From Colletotrichum lupini (taxonomy: Eukaryota; Ascomycota; Sordariomycetes; Glomerellales; Glomerellaceae): DNA of 64,000 bases. Both the position numbers and the translations under genes were made by a program. The notes under the pieces were generated by a model, which was not told the origin of the DNA, did not search any database, and worked only from the letters and a program-made list of their open reading frames with translations. The stretch is from contig NC_064677.1 of NCBI RefSeq assembly GCF_023278565.1, positions 4,898,001 through 4,962,000 on the forward strand. The letters run 5' to 3'. Position 1 is the first letter of the stretch. Each line of letters starts with the position of its first letter. Below are positions 1-11,891 of the stretch, piece after piece.

Positions 1-41
1 CCAACTGAGCAGCATCAGGGATTTTCTTCCGAACCCACTCT

Positions 42-77
42 CCATGGTCTCTCCCATGGTCTCTCCCATGGCCTCTC
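42..77. repeat. 12-bp tandem repeat, three copies
   Basis: Three head-to-tail copies of a 12-base unit reading CCATGGTCTCTC, the third with one substitution (T to C). It lies in non-coding sequence left of the first gene. Short repeats of this kind are common replication-slippage products, and no function is suggested. Confidence 0.8.
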
Positions 78-364
78 CCAGAGTCCCAAGCACAGGTCCC
101 CCGCCCAAAGCTACAGTTCATGATTTTCCCCTGCCAACGGTGCTCGTCTACCTAATCTCCAAGCCCAATTTACCACCCGCTCTCCCGCCGTCTCTCCATT
201 CTGCATTCTGCGGCGAGTCACTTTGATGCACAGCACACAGTGTGTGTGCATCCCTTCTCTTTCCACTTCCACCTCAATCACTTTAAACCCTTCCGTGCTC
301 CGTCGCTCCGTCGTCACTTTCTCTCGCCTGTCCGCCTCGAGCTTTGGGTTCTGGATCCATCAGG

Positions 365-367
<3 letters not shown>

Positions 368-433
<66 letters not shown>

Positions 434-514
434 CCCCCCCCCCCCTTTCTCCCCCCCTCCCCCCCCGGGCTTTGGGGTTTGCCCCCCCCGGCCCCCCCCC
501 CCCCCCCCCCCCCC
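368..514. repeat. Long C-homopolymer and degenerate C-rich tract
   Basis: 65 consecutive C (368-432) are followed by C-rich sequence with only scattered other bases and a further C run to 514. Open frames across it encode only poly-Pro or poly-Gly and are not genes. The degraded look of the sequence just after the pure run suggests that length and content here may not be read reliably. Confidence 0.85.
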
Positions 515-1546
515 AAAGGCCCGCCCCAACCTCCCACCCCGACCAGTCCATCCGCAGCGGAGCCCTGGCTTGCTTATCTAATGCGTTTCGACCGGCCCTC
601 GTTGACCTACGTCTCCTAATCACACACCAGACATTATCAAATGCTGTCATTAGCAATCAAAGCTGGGAAATTCGGTACCAACGCTGACTTTCCCACACTT
701 CGTTCAGAGCTCGAGCAACCTAGCAGCCGCCTTTGCATTTTACCTGAACTGTGTTTTGCGCCTGACTGCACACTCTGCTTATTCTAGCTCTTGGGTGCCC
801 AAAGTCGAACACGGAGCAAACCCGGCCGAATTCTGGTGGACCGAGTTGGTATGCCCGCTCCCCTCTTCTGGCGAACAAGTAGAGGTCCGCTCGTACCTTA
901 CCTGAGCCTCTTTGCGCAGCGCTCCCTTGATTCGTTCAAGGGTAGGAGGAAACTATCGATCGGACCTGGTTGAACGTGCAGCATATGTTTGTCTGGCTTG
1001 TCGTTGGGCCAGCTCTCTATTGCCGACATACGCTGATGGTTGGGCAAACTCAGGAATCAAGGGTTACGAGCTCCTCCCGCATTTAATACGAATCCATACC
1101 CCCCCCCCCCCCCCCTCTCGAACCTCCCAACCCACCACCGAACGAGAGCCTTTTTCTGCTTCAACAACACCAATACGAACCCCCCCGTCGCACTGCTAGC
1201 AGCCTCAAGCTTCGTAACGTGAATCGCCCTGTCCGCGTTGGCCTGCCTTGCATGGCTTGTAGCATGAGGTGTTATGGGTATGCGTCGCTCTTCTCCAAGT
1301 TCAACTCCCGCCACCACCTTGCCATACCCACCTTCTCGACCACTGCTTTCGAAGGATGCTGCCACTATAACCCTCCGGCGAATGTCAGGCGCTGCTTCGC
1401 CGGCGCTCGAGACTCTGGAGCTGGCTGTGGCGGCCGACTGCACAGGTCATGCGCCTTTGAAACTCACCGGCCTGAGGCTTTACCATTCGACCGAGAAGCT
1501 TGCTAACCTCGATGGTTCTTATGCGGAAGCAGGTCATAATCGAACA

Positions 1547-3521
1547 ATGTCTCCCGAAAGCGTTTCCTCTCTATTCCCCCAGAGACCGATTCGTCCTTTG
1601 CCGAAGCGTCGCTTGAGGGAACGCCTCTCTCCCGAGGTGGCGGACTCCATCGACTACCCCCCTGCAAACCACAACAGTAGTCCTCTGTTCTACTACCCAA
1701 ATATCGTGCGAGATGAGATGCCCTTCAGGGCAGGAGGCTTGAACGGTGCGAGTCGAGGTAATGGAGGGTATGGAGGAGCAACCCGAGGAACACCAGCGAT
1801 TGGAGAGAGTGACGAGGAGGAATTAGCCCTGAGCAGCAGCAAAGTGGTTCGGCGTTCACATCCAGAGATACTCAACCGCGTCTCAACGAAGCCTCCGAAA
1901 CCGGAACACTCCAAGCACCCCAGTCCTCAGCCGCCACCTTCGACAACATCCTCAGCAGATGGGTACGAATCGTTCGAGAACACCAATAACAAGAAGAAGA
2001 GGAAGATTCCGACTGCTGGAGACTCGACACTATCTGGTGTGCACTCCATGGGTGATATCAACTCTATAGGTGTATCAACAGTCATGTCTCCGTCAAACGA
2101 CCATGGTGAACTCGCTGGATCGATATCGCCGTCATACTATGGCGCTGGAAGTTTTGTTGGAAACAATCAAGGCATCTCAGGACCAGGACGAGGCAGATTT
2201 GGAAGATCAAGAAATGGCAGAAGTCCACTTAGGGCTCTATCTGACGCAACAAACAACTGGGTGGGCAGAGGAGCCAAGATCCGGCCGCCTCAATGGGCAA
2301 CGCCAAGTAAGTGTGAAGATCTGATCCCTGTGTATTAAAGACGGAAACCAGATGGGAGAGGCGAAAGACGCCTGATGGGATGCTGTAGTGCTTGGTGGCT
2401 GGGTTGGTTGCTGTTGAATGAAAGGGAAGGCGGCAGCTGCACCTCACAGTAGATTGCTCCTGCACCCTTTGATTCCAAACGCAGGCATCCACGCCCTGGA
2501 GTACAAACACCAGCTTCTCAGCTCCTTCACCTCGACCTTTCCCACAGCGATCACAGCATCCGCATTGTTTTGCGTATTTATCGCAACGCTGCGTTTCTGG
2601 GATGCGCCGCTAATTCTTACATCTACAGACGAACATCCCGGCATCATTTCGAGTGCCATTGCGAATGCAGAAAAGGTCCACTCAGCTCCGGGTCAGGAAA
2701 ACGTGAGCCTCCTCCATCAGCAATCCTCCAGCGTCAAATCTAGCCCCACTGCCACTCAATTCACCTTCACTTGCGACTCCCCAGTTCCAAAGCCTCACTG
2801 GCCCGGAACTGATCCTGCGATCTCCCACCCCGGATACCCCAGACAACCCAGGCACGCCTCGATGGCGACACAGACTACGCCAGATGCCGCCGGCACGGAA
2901 ACTGGCTCAGGCGATCCTGCGCCTGCTGGCAAGAAGGCTCCTCGGGCCATGTCAAAGAAGAAGCGGCGTCAGCTTGCTGAGAAGGAATTGCGTAACGCAG
3001 CCAAGTCACGTCGTCAGGAAGCCGAGGAGAAATACTACAAAAATCCACCCAAGCTTGAGGATATGTGGATTTGCGAATTTTGCGAGTACGAGAGAATCTT
3101 TGGCTCGCCTCCTTATGCCTTGATTCGGCAATACGAGATCAAGGACAAGAAAGCCCGCGAGAAGGAGTCAGAGCGGAAGCGACTTTTGGAGAAGGCCAAA
3201 ACCAAGGGCAGAAAGGCCAGGAAGCAAGCCAAGTCCCCCGCCAAGACAACACCATCTCATAACCACACCGAGGACCAAGGCGCCCATGCTCCTATGGGCC
3301 CCGATGAGAGCACCTCCAGTCCCGGCGATGACTATCTTGACGATTATCCGAATGGCAACTACCACAACGACGAAGACTTTGAAGATACATACTCTCAAGA
3401 CGACCCGCCGATGTTGCTCAGCGACGACCCAGACCAAGAGTGTACTTGCCCACATACAACCTGCAGCGATTGCGGCGGAGACCAGAATGAGGTGGATGAC
3501 CCCGGCGAGGCAGTTGACTGA
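1547..3521 (+). CDS. Conserved fungal disordered protein with CxxC motif, function unknown
   Basis: Two exons, about 1547-2306 and 2485-3521, give about 598 aa. The donor is GTAAGT at 2307. The acceptor is either AG at 2484 or AG at 2436; both keep the frame. The start at 1547 was chosen because the protein then opens with SPESVSSLFPQRPIRPLPK, which I recognise as the usual N-terminus of this fungal family; an in-frame ATG exists at 1274. The protein is Ser/Pro-rich and low-complexity. Its C-terminal third has a Lys/Arg-rich helix-forming stretch (MSKKKRRQLAEKEL), then WICEFCEYE, another basic helix, an acidic segment and a second cysteine cluster (CTCPHTTCSDC). The paired cysteines could bind zinc, which is inference. 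No enzymatic domain is visible. The family is conserved but uncharacterised as far as I know. Confidence 0.75.
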
Positions 3522-6500
3522 AGAGGTCCACTCGCGGGCTTCCTGGGGTGCACAGCACTGTGATTTTGGTGACCGCACGTGGTCTCTTTCACTTACCCAT
3601 ACTTCATTATACCCGTTATCGCATCAATACAACAACACAGCATTGGCCTCACAGGTCTCAGCATCGGAGGCTGATCATTGGTCGGTTGGCTGGCAAGTGA
3701 AGGAAGCACCAACCTACTTGGACATTGCTTGATGATATTGGAAGTATCATGACCCATCAACTTGGGTTTGGACAAAGGCGCCTTTCAGCCACCCTTTGGA
3801 ATACGCCCTCATCATCAAAATGTTACTATGCCTAGCGACCACCATTTTCAGCAATTGAAGTTAACAACCGAAAATACCAGAAAAAAAACAAGGCAATACT
3901 CGTCTCAGAGAGTTCGAGTTCTATGCCACGATGATGGAACGCACCAAGCATTGCCCATGCCTTCCAACAGACCGTCGAGCTCAGAATCAAGCTCGTTCTG
4001 TTGTCCATTTGGAAAGCTGTTGAAGGAGGCTTTGAACTTTAATCAGCGGGTCAGGATGGATATTGGTCCAGCCAGGTCTAGACTTTTGAGGCTCAGGAAA
4101 GGGAGACGGGAGGTTGTCAAACGCCTCGTGAAGGTTACTTGTCAAAAATACATACACACACGCCTTGCCCCTAGACTACATCAAGTCTTCCCCAGCAGAA
4201 TTGACCACCCTTACCTGAATTTCCTCTTGTTGTTTGTGACTTTCTCTACCGAACGATGTTTAAGGGTATTTTTGATGAACTTTCACCACCTCAGGCACAA
4301 GGTTCATTGGAAAGACCCGTAGCTCGATGCACCCTCGAGGTATGACGTCACGGATGTCTGCACTGACTAAGGTTGTACTAGCGGTAGGTCTAGCCTCCTC
4401 CATCGCGACCCTAAAGCTAACGACTCATTGATTGCAGAACATTGCCTCACTAAGCAGCTCCTTCAGACCATGTCTCCGTCATTATTCGGAGTTTTCCAGC
4501 TGCTCCTAGTCCGCCTCACTCATGTTGCTTGGGTTGCAGCTTGGCCTTTGTTTCCTCACGAACCAAGGAGAGGTGAATTGGTAAGCGAGTGACATGGAGA
4601 TTTTGAAGCATCGGAGACTATCCCAAAACAATGATTTCCATATCTGTTTTTGGGCTCTTTCATATTTAGAACTTTTGTCGTGAGGTGGGAAGTAGAACAG
4701 AGATGGCTTGGCCTACCGGCGGATGTCGCAGCGTAAAAGACCGGATCCCGACGCTACCGTGGAGGGCTCTGACCGCGCTATCCGCCTGGGGAATGTTTGG
4801 CTCTTCTGGGAGCTGGGACTGCGTCGACGGTTGAGGAGATTTTTTTTGATTTCTTTTTCGTTTCTTTCCGTTTCCCTGCGTGGCAGATCATTGCGGCTTG
4901 AGGGAGCATGCATAGACCCTGGAGGCTGATGATGTGTTATTCTCTGGGGGGCGATGGAGCTGTCGGTAGTGGGTGTTATTGGGGTCGTCGGAGGGGCATC
5001 TTCGGAGAGTCACTCCGAATCGCATTGGTGTCATTAAGTATCTTCTCTTTCGACATTTGAGAACACGTTCAACTATCGCAAAGCCTCAATCAGGGCAGCG
5101 CGTCCAACGTAAACCAGGGAGAATGAGAACAGACAAGATCTGAAATCAAGCTTCCCACCATCCGCTAAAGCCGTTTCCGCGCAAGCCGTCGGCGGGATTG
5201 CGCCGGAGAGTTCCAAATCATAACACCCAGAGTCCACTAGGAAACAGGCCAGGGGTGGATCACGGAGGTTCGGGAGGGAGCTGGAGACTGAACAGAGCAG
5301 AGAAGAGAGAACTGGAAAAGCTTCGCTGTCAGTCGGGCCAGGCCTGAAACAACCCTGTCCCATCCACCCACCGCACCGCAACGCAAGCCCCCCCCCAGGC
5401 TCAAGGTTCTGCGAGGACGTCGATCAGCAACTCCACTCCACATGAGGTTCGGCACTCTGGAACTTTGACGTATCCGTCGGTGGATGTGGTCGTGTACATA
5501 GTCTGGTATGTACACCCACAGGCGGCGGTGGTGCTGGTAGTACTTCCTGCCATTGGCTGAGCCGCCTCTATGGGGACCATAGCTCATGGGAACCACGGAA
5601 CACTGGGAAAGGGCTTTTGGATTGCGAAAGACAAGAAGAAGACCGGTTCCTCGGTTGGCTGCCGTGGCTGCCTCACCACAACAGCCGAGACTCGATTAGT
5701 TCGTTCGGTAGGACCTGTGCCTTCAAAGACGTGAGACTTCTGGGTAGACTTCTCAGACACGATGGATGGATCGTCGGGGGTTGGACAAGGGGACAATGGA
5801 AACAGATGGACGTCCCAGATTGATGCGTGTTCCATGAGTCCATTGCGACACTGGGTAAGTAGTTGTGATAACTGGCGCGGTATCTCTGTACTTGGGTATA
5901 GTAGGTATACCGGTGACGGGACAGTTTTCGGCTGTGTGAGCTGTGTTTTGATGACGACGGCATTGTTGGTATTTCCCAGCATCCAACCCCCCAAGTGGCA
6001 TCATCTTGGGCCGAAGTTTTGCTTGAGTCTTGCCTTTTCTCGGATGGAAGTGGACCAATGCCTGGGAGACACAGGGTCGCCAGGTCATCGAAGCTGTCAC
6101 AAAAACGTCGTAGTAGATCGCCCTCGGTAAGTACCTAACTGTGTAGATAGGTACAGTAGCCAGCACCGCGAGGGAAGGAACTGCCAGCACCGCGAGCGAA
6201 GGAAGCAACAGCTCCCAACCCCGCTGCATTGCTGCTGCCCAGCGCCAGGCCAGCTCGACATGGGCATGGGCATCTGAATTTTAAGCAGCAGGGCCCGTCG
6301 GATTGGCACCCTCTTGCTTTGAGACACTTGGGCCAGACCCGGCATGGCGTCGTCCCAAAGCAGAAAAGCGGCAGAGCCGAAACAAGGGTGATTCCAGCAG
6401 AAAGAAGAAGCCTCCAGCCAGCAGCGGTTAGGTGCAGGTCGCTCGCTGCCTCTGCGTCGCGTTCTGCTGTCATTCTGTATCCGTAGGTACCTTACTCTCT

Positions 6501-7021
6501 CTGTACGTAGTATGTACGGATAGGTAATAATGAGTGGATAATGTACTGACAGGAATGGAATGGGAGCGAAAAAAACGTGAAATGAAAGCGGCGCACAGAG
6601 CAGGGGCCCCTCCCACCCCCATCGTGACCGAACCCGACTCACCTCTTCCGTCATCATCCCATCGCATCCCGTCCCATCCACGTCCATCCCTCTAATCCAC
6701 CACATCTCCCACCCCAGCTCGCCCCCAGAACATCACTACTCAAAGGCGCAGACGTCCACCAACACCACCACCCTACGCCCTCTCTTTCTCTATGTCTCGG
6801 CCTCCCCAGGACAAACTTCAACTCTCCAGAGTCATCCAAGCTATCTCCCCCCTCCCACCACACCCTGTGGCCTTTGTTCCTCAGTCTACCTTTTTCTTTC
6901 TACTTACTTTTCTTCCTGCGCTTCCGTTTTTCTCCTACTACACCTTTAATCCCATGCAACCTGCTACGAAACCATCTCAGGCCATGCGCCCTTGATCGAT
7001 ATTCCCGAACCCAAAGCAAAC
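3522..7021. other. Intergenic region, no gene recognised
   Basis: About 3.5 kb with only short frames whose products resemble nothing known, including a 186-codon frame at 3762-4322 that I do not support. A pyrimidine-rich stretch at about 6870-6950 lies shortly before the next start codon, as is common in fungal core promoters. A 24-bp tandem pair lies at 6159-6206. Confidence 0.6.
6159..6206. repeat. 24-bp tandem duplication
   Basis: Two adjacent 24-base units, each starting GCCAGCACCGCGAG, differ at only three positions. They are in non-coding sequence about 0.8 kb upstream of the next gene. They could be a duplicated regulatory site or simple slippage. Confidence 0.75.
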
Positions 7022-10000
7022 ATGTTTGGAGGTTCGCGAAGGCACCGTCAGGCCAATCAGGTATGTCGTCATTGTGCCGACTGATGCTTTTCAGCTTTAT
7101 AGTTTTCTCACCGCACCGGCTTGCTGCATGTTTGTTCTTCACCACCACCAAGAGCATTTGCTCCCATGCGACTTGCGCTACCTTCCTGCTCGGAGTCTGC
7201 GGTTCACAACTGATCCTGTTGCCATCTAGCCATTGACCGCCGCAACCGCAAATCCTAATGCTGCTACCGCAGCTGCCTCAGCATTCGCGCGACGCGCATC
7301 CAGCTCGTCTCTGTCATCTGCCGCCGCCGCCGCCGCTTTGCGATCACGACCTACGACGCCCATCAACGTAGCCGAAGTACAAACAAAGCGAACACAAAGG
7401 CGTAGTCGATCGGTCTCGTCGCAGCGAAGCCAGGATTTTCAACGGGACCTGCATCGATCGCCTAGCCAGAGCTCCATGACGGAACGCACCTTCCGCTCAC
7501 CTTCACCACACCGAACACCAGTCGCTGCTGCCGCCGATGCGCCCCCGGTCCCGAACATCCCGGACGACGTACGATCCATCACGAGCCAGAGCTCCTCCCA
7601 CAAAAGGTCGACGAGTCTACAGATGCAGCCGTTCCGCGTAGCGAGTCAGAAGAAACAAGATGGCGCCGGATCGTGGTTTGGCGCCGCACACGAGGGCAAC
7701 TTGGCCAACGTGAGAACGTCGGATGCCCAAATGCGCGTCGCCTCTCCAGAATCTCGCCCGGGAGCTGTAAGCCCAACTTCTTCTATAAACTTTTCATATC
7801 CGAGGGTGCCAGGCGCATCGCCCCCGGCATCACCAACCGTCGAGAGCATGTCAATGACAAGTAGCCAGCGATTTGTCTCACCCCGCCGAACAGAATCAGC
7901 AGCGTCGCGCAACACGACGGCGTCGGAAACCCAATCACTTGTTTATGACCCCAATTCAAGGAGGATGGTTCCTAGGGTGAACCTGCTGGTAAGCGAACAG
8001 AAAGTTCGGGATGCTGCTGAGAAACCCGTCAAGAAGTCAAAACACCAGCAAGAACTGTCCAGAAGTGGTTCCCACTTGGCCAAAGGTACAATGGGTAGAG
8101 CGCAAGGCACTGCGGTACCAACTGATGAGTCTTCGCCCACCCCCACCCCCACGCCCGTACCGGCACCGGCACCAGCCCAGAAGCAACAACCGCAAGTTCG
8201 GGTTCCTACCGGCGCACCTGAGCAACAAAAGCATTTTCAAGCCGAGAGGACTATGCCGCCGAAGACTGTGCCGACGCACCAGCAACCGTCTCTATCACCT
8301 GTCGAAACCACCAAACAGCCTTCTCAACGTGGACCTGAACCAGCTTACGCGCAACCGGCAACCCAACCCGAGGTAGAGCAGCCGATTGTGCAGGATGTAC
8401 GTAAAAGTGATGGTGCTACGATTCTACCGCATTCGGAACCCCGCCAAGGCGCTCCCATATTAGGAAGGAAGCCTTCTATGGTGAAGGAGGAATCCGAGGA
8501 CGACTTTGAGGACTCGTACGAGGCCGAAGCCGAGCAATTGGCAATGCACCACGATGTTTCTGATGTTCTTGATGCAGTACCCGCGAGGTCCTCAGCGCCT
8601 GCGAAGCAACCAACGCTGTCATCCGAAAGCACAGCTGTCGAAGCTCCAGCACAGATGTCGTCTCAAAGGCAACCCAGCCCTCCACAGCTTAAGCAGCATG
8701 GCAGTATCAGGAATGGACGTGCGCACTCAAGCAGTCCTGCAAGATCAGCCCGCTTCGCGTTAGGCGCAGATCAACTAGCCATCAGGCACGAGCCTCCTCC
8801 GCGATCCGTCTCTCCTCGAAAGTCTGCCATGAAACACTCAGTTAGTCCATCTCGTGGTGCCTCACCGTCAGACGAGGGCTCTGAAGCGTCCGGCCCAAGC
8901 CGTTTTGGTAGTGAGACCACCGCAGTTGAGGCGCCGATGCCGCGTAAAAAGAGCGTACGGGTCAGCTTTGACGATGAGAACACCAAAGTCGTAGGACAAT
9001 CTGCTGCAAAGTCCGAGCTGGACCCACCTCTTCCTCTGAGTCCTCAAAACACGAAGAGACATTGGTACAACCACCTGGGTAGAAGCCGGAAGAAAGATGC
9101 GGTTGCCCTCGATGAAGACGAGGTTATGCAGCCGCGACCGGCTCTGCCCACATTCGGCAGCGTCCGTGAGAAGATGCCGCGGGACAGTGAAGAGGAGCGG
9201 CCACTTGTCCGGCCCACTGAATCGCCGACGACATCTGGTCCAGATACCCCGGAACGCACGCCAGACCGGTCGATCCCACTTGGTCAGTCCAGCGACCACA
9301 ATGTTGGCTCGATTCTTCATCTTCAAGAGCAGACGGCTAGGAACCCTGCAAACATATCGAGATTCAGAGAGCCCTTGCCGCCCGTGGTCACGTCGATGGA
9401 AGGGAGCGGCTATTATTCGCCCAGCAGCACGAGTTCTGAAGACGAAGATGAGACGGAGGTTTTCCAAGATTCAGAGGTTATCCAGGAGCCCGCGCCAACG
9501 TTGCCTCCTGCTCAAGTCAAGGAAGAGATCATTGCCGACCATCCTGAATTGCTCGACCAGCCACAATATCTGACAGATCTTGTTCATGGGAATCACGCTG
9601 AACGGCAAGAAGACTTCGTCCCTTCCATCTCCGTCATTCAGCCGACACCGACTCCCAGAGAGGCAGCCACCAACGGTCCGGCCAGCCAGTCAGGTCCAAG
9701 TTACTTTGACGTACCGGGAGGCTTCCCGAATGACGACAGCGAAGACAACGTTGTGCATGCCCGCGCTGTGCCTCGTACAGATGTGACAAAGCTTGATCAG
9801 CCGACAACGACTGCAGTGTCCAATGGCACAGTCAAGGCACCCGTAGAGGCTATTCCTCACTCTGTTCCCACCGACGAATCTGCGTCCGAAGGAGATAGCA
9901 TCTACAGTGACGCATACGAAGATCTATCAGATATCGACGGCGATGGATTCATGTCTCTCGATGCCGTCGTCGCATCACCTGTTTCTGACAAGGTTTCTCA

Positions 10001-11891
10001 GAAGCTCTACCAGAAAGCTCTGGCAGACTCGCATCAGGAGACTGCTCGTGACGCTGATGTCTCGGGAGCACACCACGCGCCTGAGGTTTCACAGGTGTCA
10101 AGCAGCTCGCAGCAACCAGAGGACGAGTGGGAGAAGGCTAAGCTCTACTGGAAGGGACTGACAAGCGACAAGCGAAAGCAACTTGAGCAAGAGGCGTTGG
10201 AGGAAGCTGGGGCCGAAGGCGATCTCGAAGAGGTCATCCAGCCCGTGAAACCCAAGAGGAAGAAGTCTGTTCGCAAGAGCGACCCAGTTGAACAACAGCA
10301 GGCCTCTATCAACCCCGAGCGCGTTTACCAAATTCAGCCTGGAACGAGAGCCCCCAATGAAGAAGATGAAGCAGAGCCTCCAATCGCTATTCGGAAGACT
10401 ATGCGAGGACGGCAGGGTCAAGAGGCTGCGCCAGCTAATGGCAGACTCCAGAAGACAATGCGTGGTACACCGACTCAGCCGTCCGCCGCCACGAATTCTG
10501 GCATGCGAAAGTCGATGCGATCGGACAATCAGGCTCCTCAAAGCTCTCATCAAGCACAAGCTGCGGCTGCTGGAGGTATGAGAAAGTCTATGAGACAGAA
10601 CGGCTCATCTCAATCAGGGCCTGCTCCCCAGCAACGAGCAAACTCGGCAACACTGGCCAGTCAGGATGTTCGCTCCAAGCACCTTTCTATGGACAGCAAC
10701 ATGTCCAGCGTAGAGATGGCGAAAGCTATGCAGGCAGCAATGCAGTCGACACCTCGTCGACGCGGGTCCGATTCCAGCGAGACCAGTTTCCGACGGTCTC
10801 GACCGAAGCAGGAAGGATTTGGCTTCCGAAAATCGATGCGATCTAACGGAGAGGTCGAGCCGGCCGCAGCTGGTAGGAACTCGCGCTTCAGCCTCCGGTC
10901 AATGTCTCCACCTGCATCGCCGTCTCAGCCACCGATCAGTATGGGCAATCGTACAACTATGCGAGGCACGCTGCGGAGTGATTCGAGCGACGGAAGCACG
11001 CGTCGCATGCGCTTGCCGTCTTTCGGTAAGTCATCTTCTAAGAAGGTGACTGGAAAACCTGGAAAGAGCCGCTTTGGCGACTCCAGCGACGAAGAAGATG
11101 CTGGGCCTTCTGGATTCCGCAGCCGATTTGTCGACTCTAGTGACGAAGATGAAAAGACAGCGCCTGCACCCGCGCCACACAACATGCCCAAGAGTATGCG
11201 CGCATCAAGCTCTGCTGCGGCGGCTGCAATGAAGGTTCCTCCTCCGCGATACGACGAAAAGGCAGAAGATTCTCCCGACCTGCCTGACAGCAGTGACGAG
11301 GAGGCGCCACCGCCGCCTGTTTTGCAGAAGCCTAAATTATCTCCGAGGAAGGTTTCTGGCGCTAGCGGCCGCCTGGTGAAGTCTCAATCGGACGGCCAGG
11401 GTTTGCCGCCTTCCGGATCTCCTCGTGGAGGGCTTACAGAGTCATCCACAGCTCCTGCTGTTAGTACCAGACCGAACCACGAACGCAGAGGCAGCTTCCT
11501 CTCTATCCTTCGGCGCAGAAAGGATTCTGATGCCGGGAAGATCTCTCGACCCGCCGCCGCCGAGAGCGGTGCCAGGATGGATACAAAACTCGAGCGCAGC
11601 GCCTCGGAAATCTCGGCTCTGCGTGGCACAAATGGGTCGAAGCTCCAGAAGCTACCCATGGAGAATTGGCCGCTCGTCGAGGAGAACTTTGACGATGAAA
11701 AGCGGCCGATGACGGCTGATAACAACAAGCCTGTGGACGCGTCCAGGCCGACGTTCATGAAGCGCAGGAGCACCAACCAGGTACTTACCTCAGGGTACCA
11801 AGAAGACCAAGTGAGCGTCCAGTTGGATCCCTCGGGCAAGAAGAAGAAGAAGTTTGGCACGCTCAGGCGGATGTTCAAGCTTGATGACTAG
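7022..11891 (+). CDS. Giant Ser/Pro-rich disordered protein with K-[ST]-M-R repeats
   Basis: Two exons: a 13-codon first exon 7022-7060 (MFGGSRRHRQANQ), an intron with GTATGT donor at 7061 and TAG acceptor at 7229, then a single long exon 7230-11891; 1566 aa. The short first exon followed by PLTAATANPN matches the N-terminus of a conserved Pezizomycotina family that I recognise but cannot name functionally. There is no globular domain. It contains poly-Ala near the N-terminus, Pro-rich linkers, many SPR/SP sites, seven K-[ST]-M-R type motifs between about 10390 and 11200, three SSDEE/SSDED acidic patches (11080-11310) typical of CK2 targets, and a C-terminus with five lysines then FGTLRRMFKLDD. 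The basic tail could bind membrane or be a localisation signal (inference). It is likely a phosphorylated scaffold. Confidence 0.85.

Larger units (their letters stand above)
1..1546. other. Upstream region of the first gene, with poly-C tracts
   Basis: No gene is supported here. The stretch holds the 12-bp repeat, a very long C-rich run and a 17-base C run at 1099-1115. It is probably promoter and 5' untranslated sequence of the gene starting at 1547. An open frame continues upstream of that start to an ATG at 1274, so part of this region could be coding if the longer start is used. Confidence 0.5.

Noticed and set aside
223..687. Long frames on both strands through the poly-C tract
   Set aside because: They encode poly-Pro or poly-Gly only and owe their length to the homopolymer.
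3762..4322. 186-codon plus-strand frame
   Set aside because: No recognisable domain, no splice or promoter context, unusual residue composition; probably chance.
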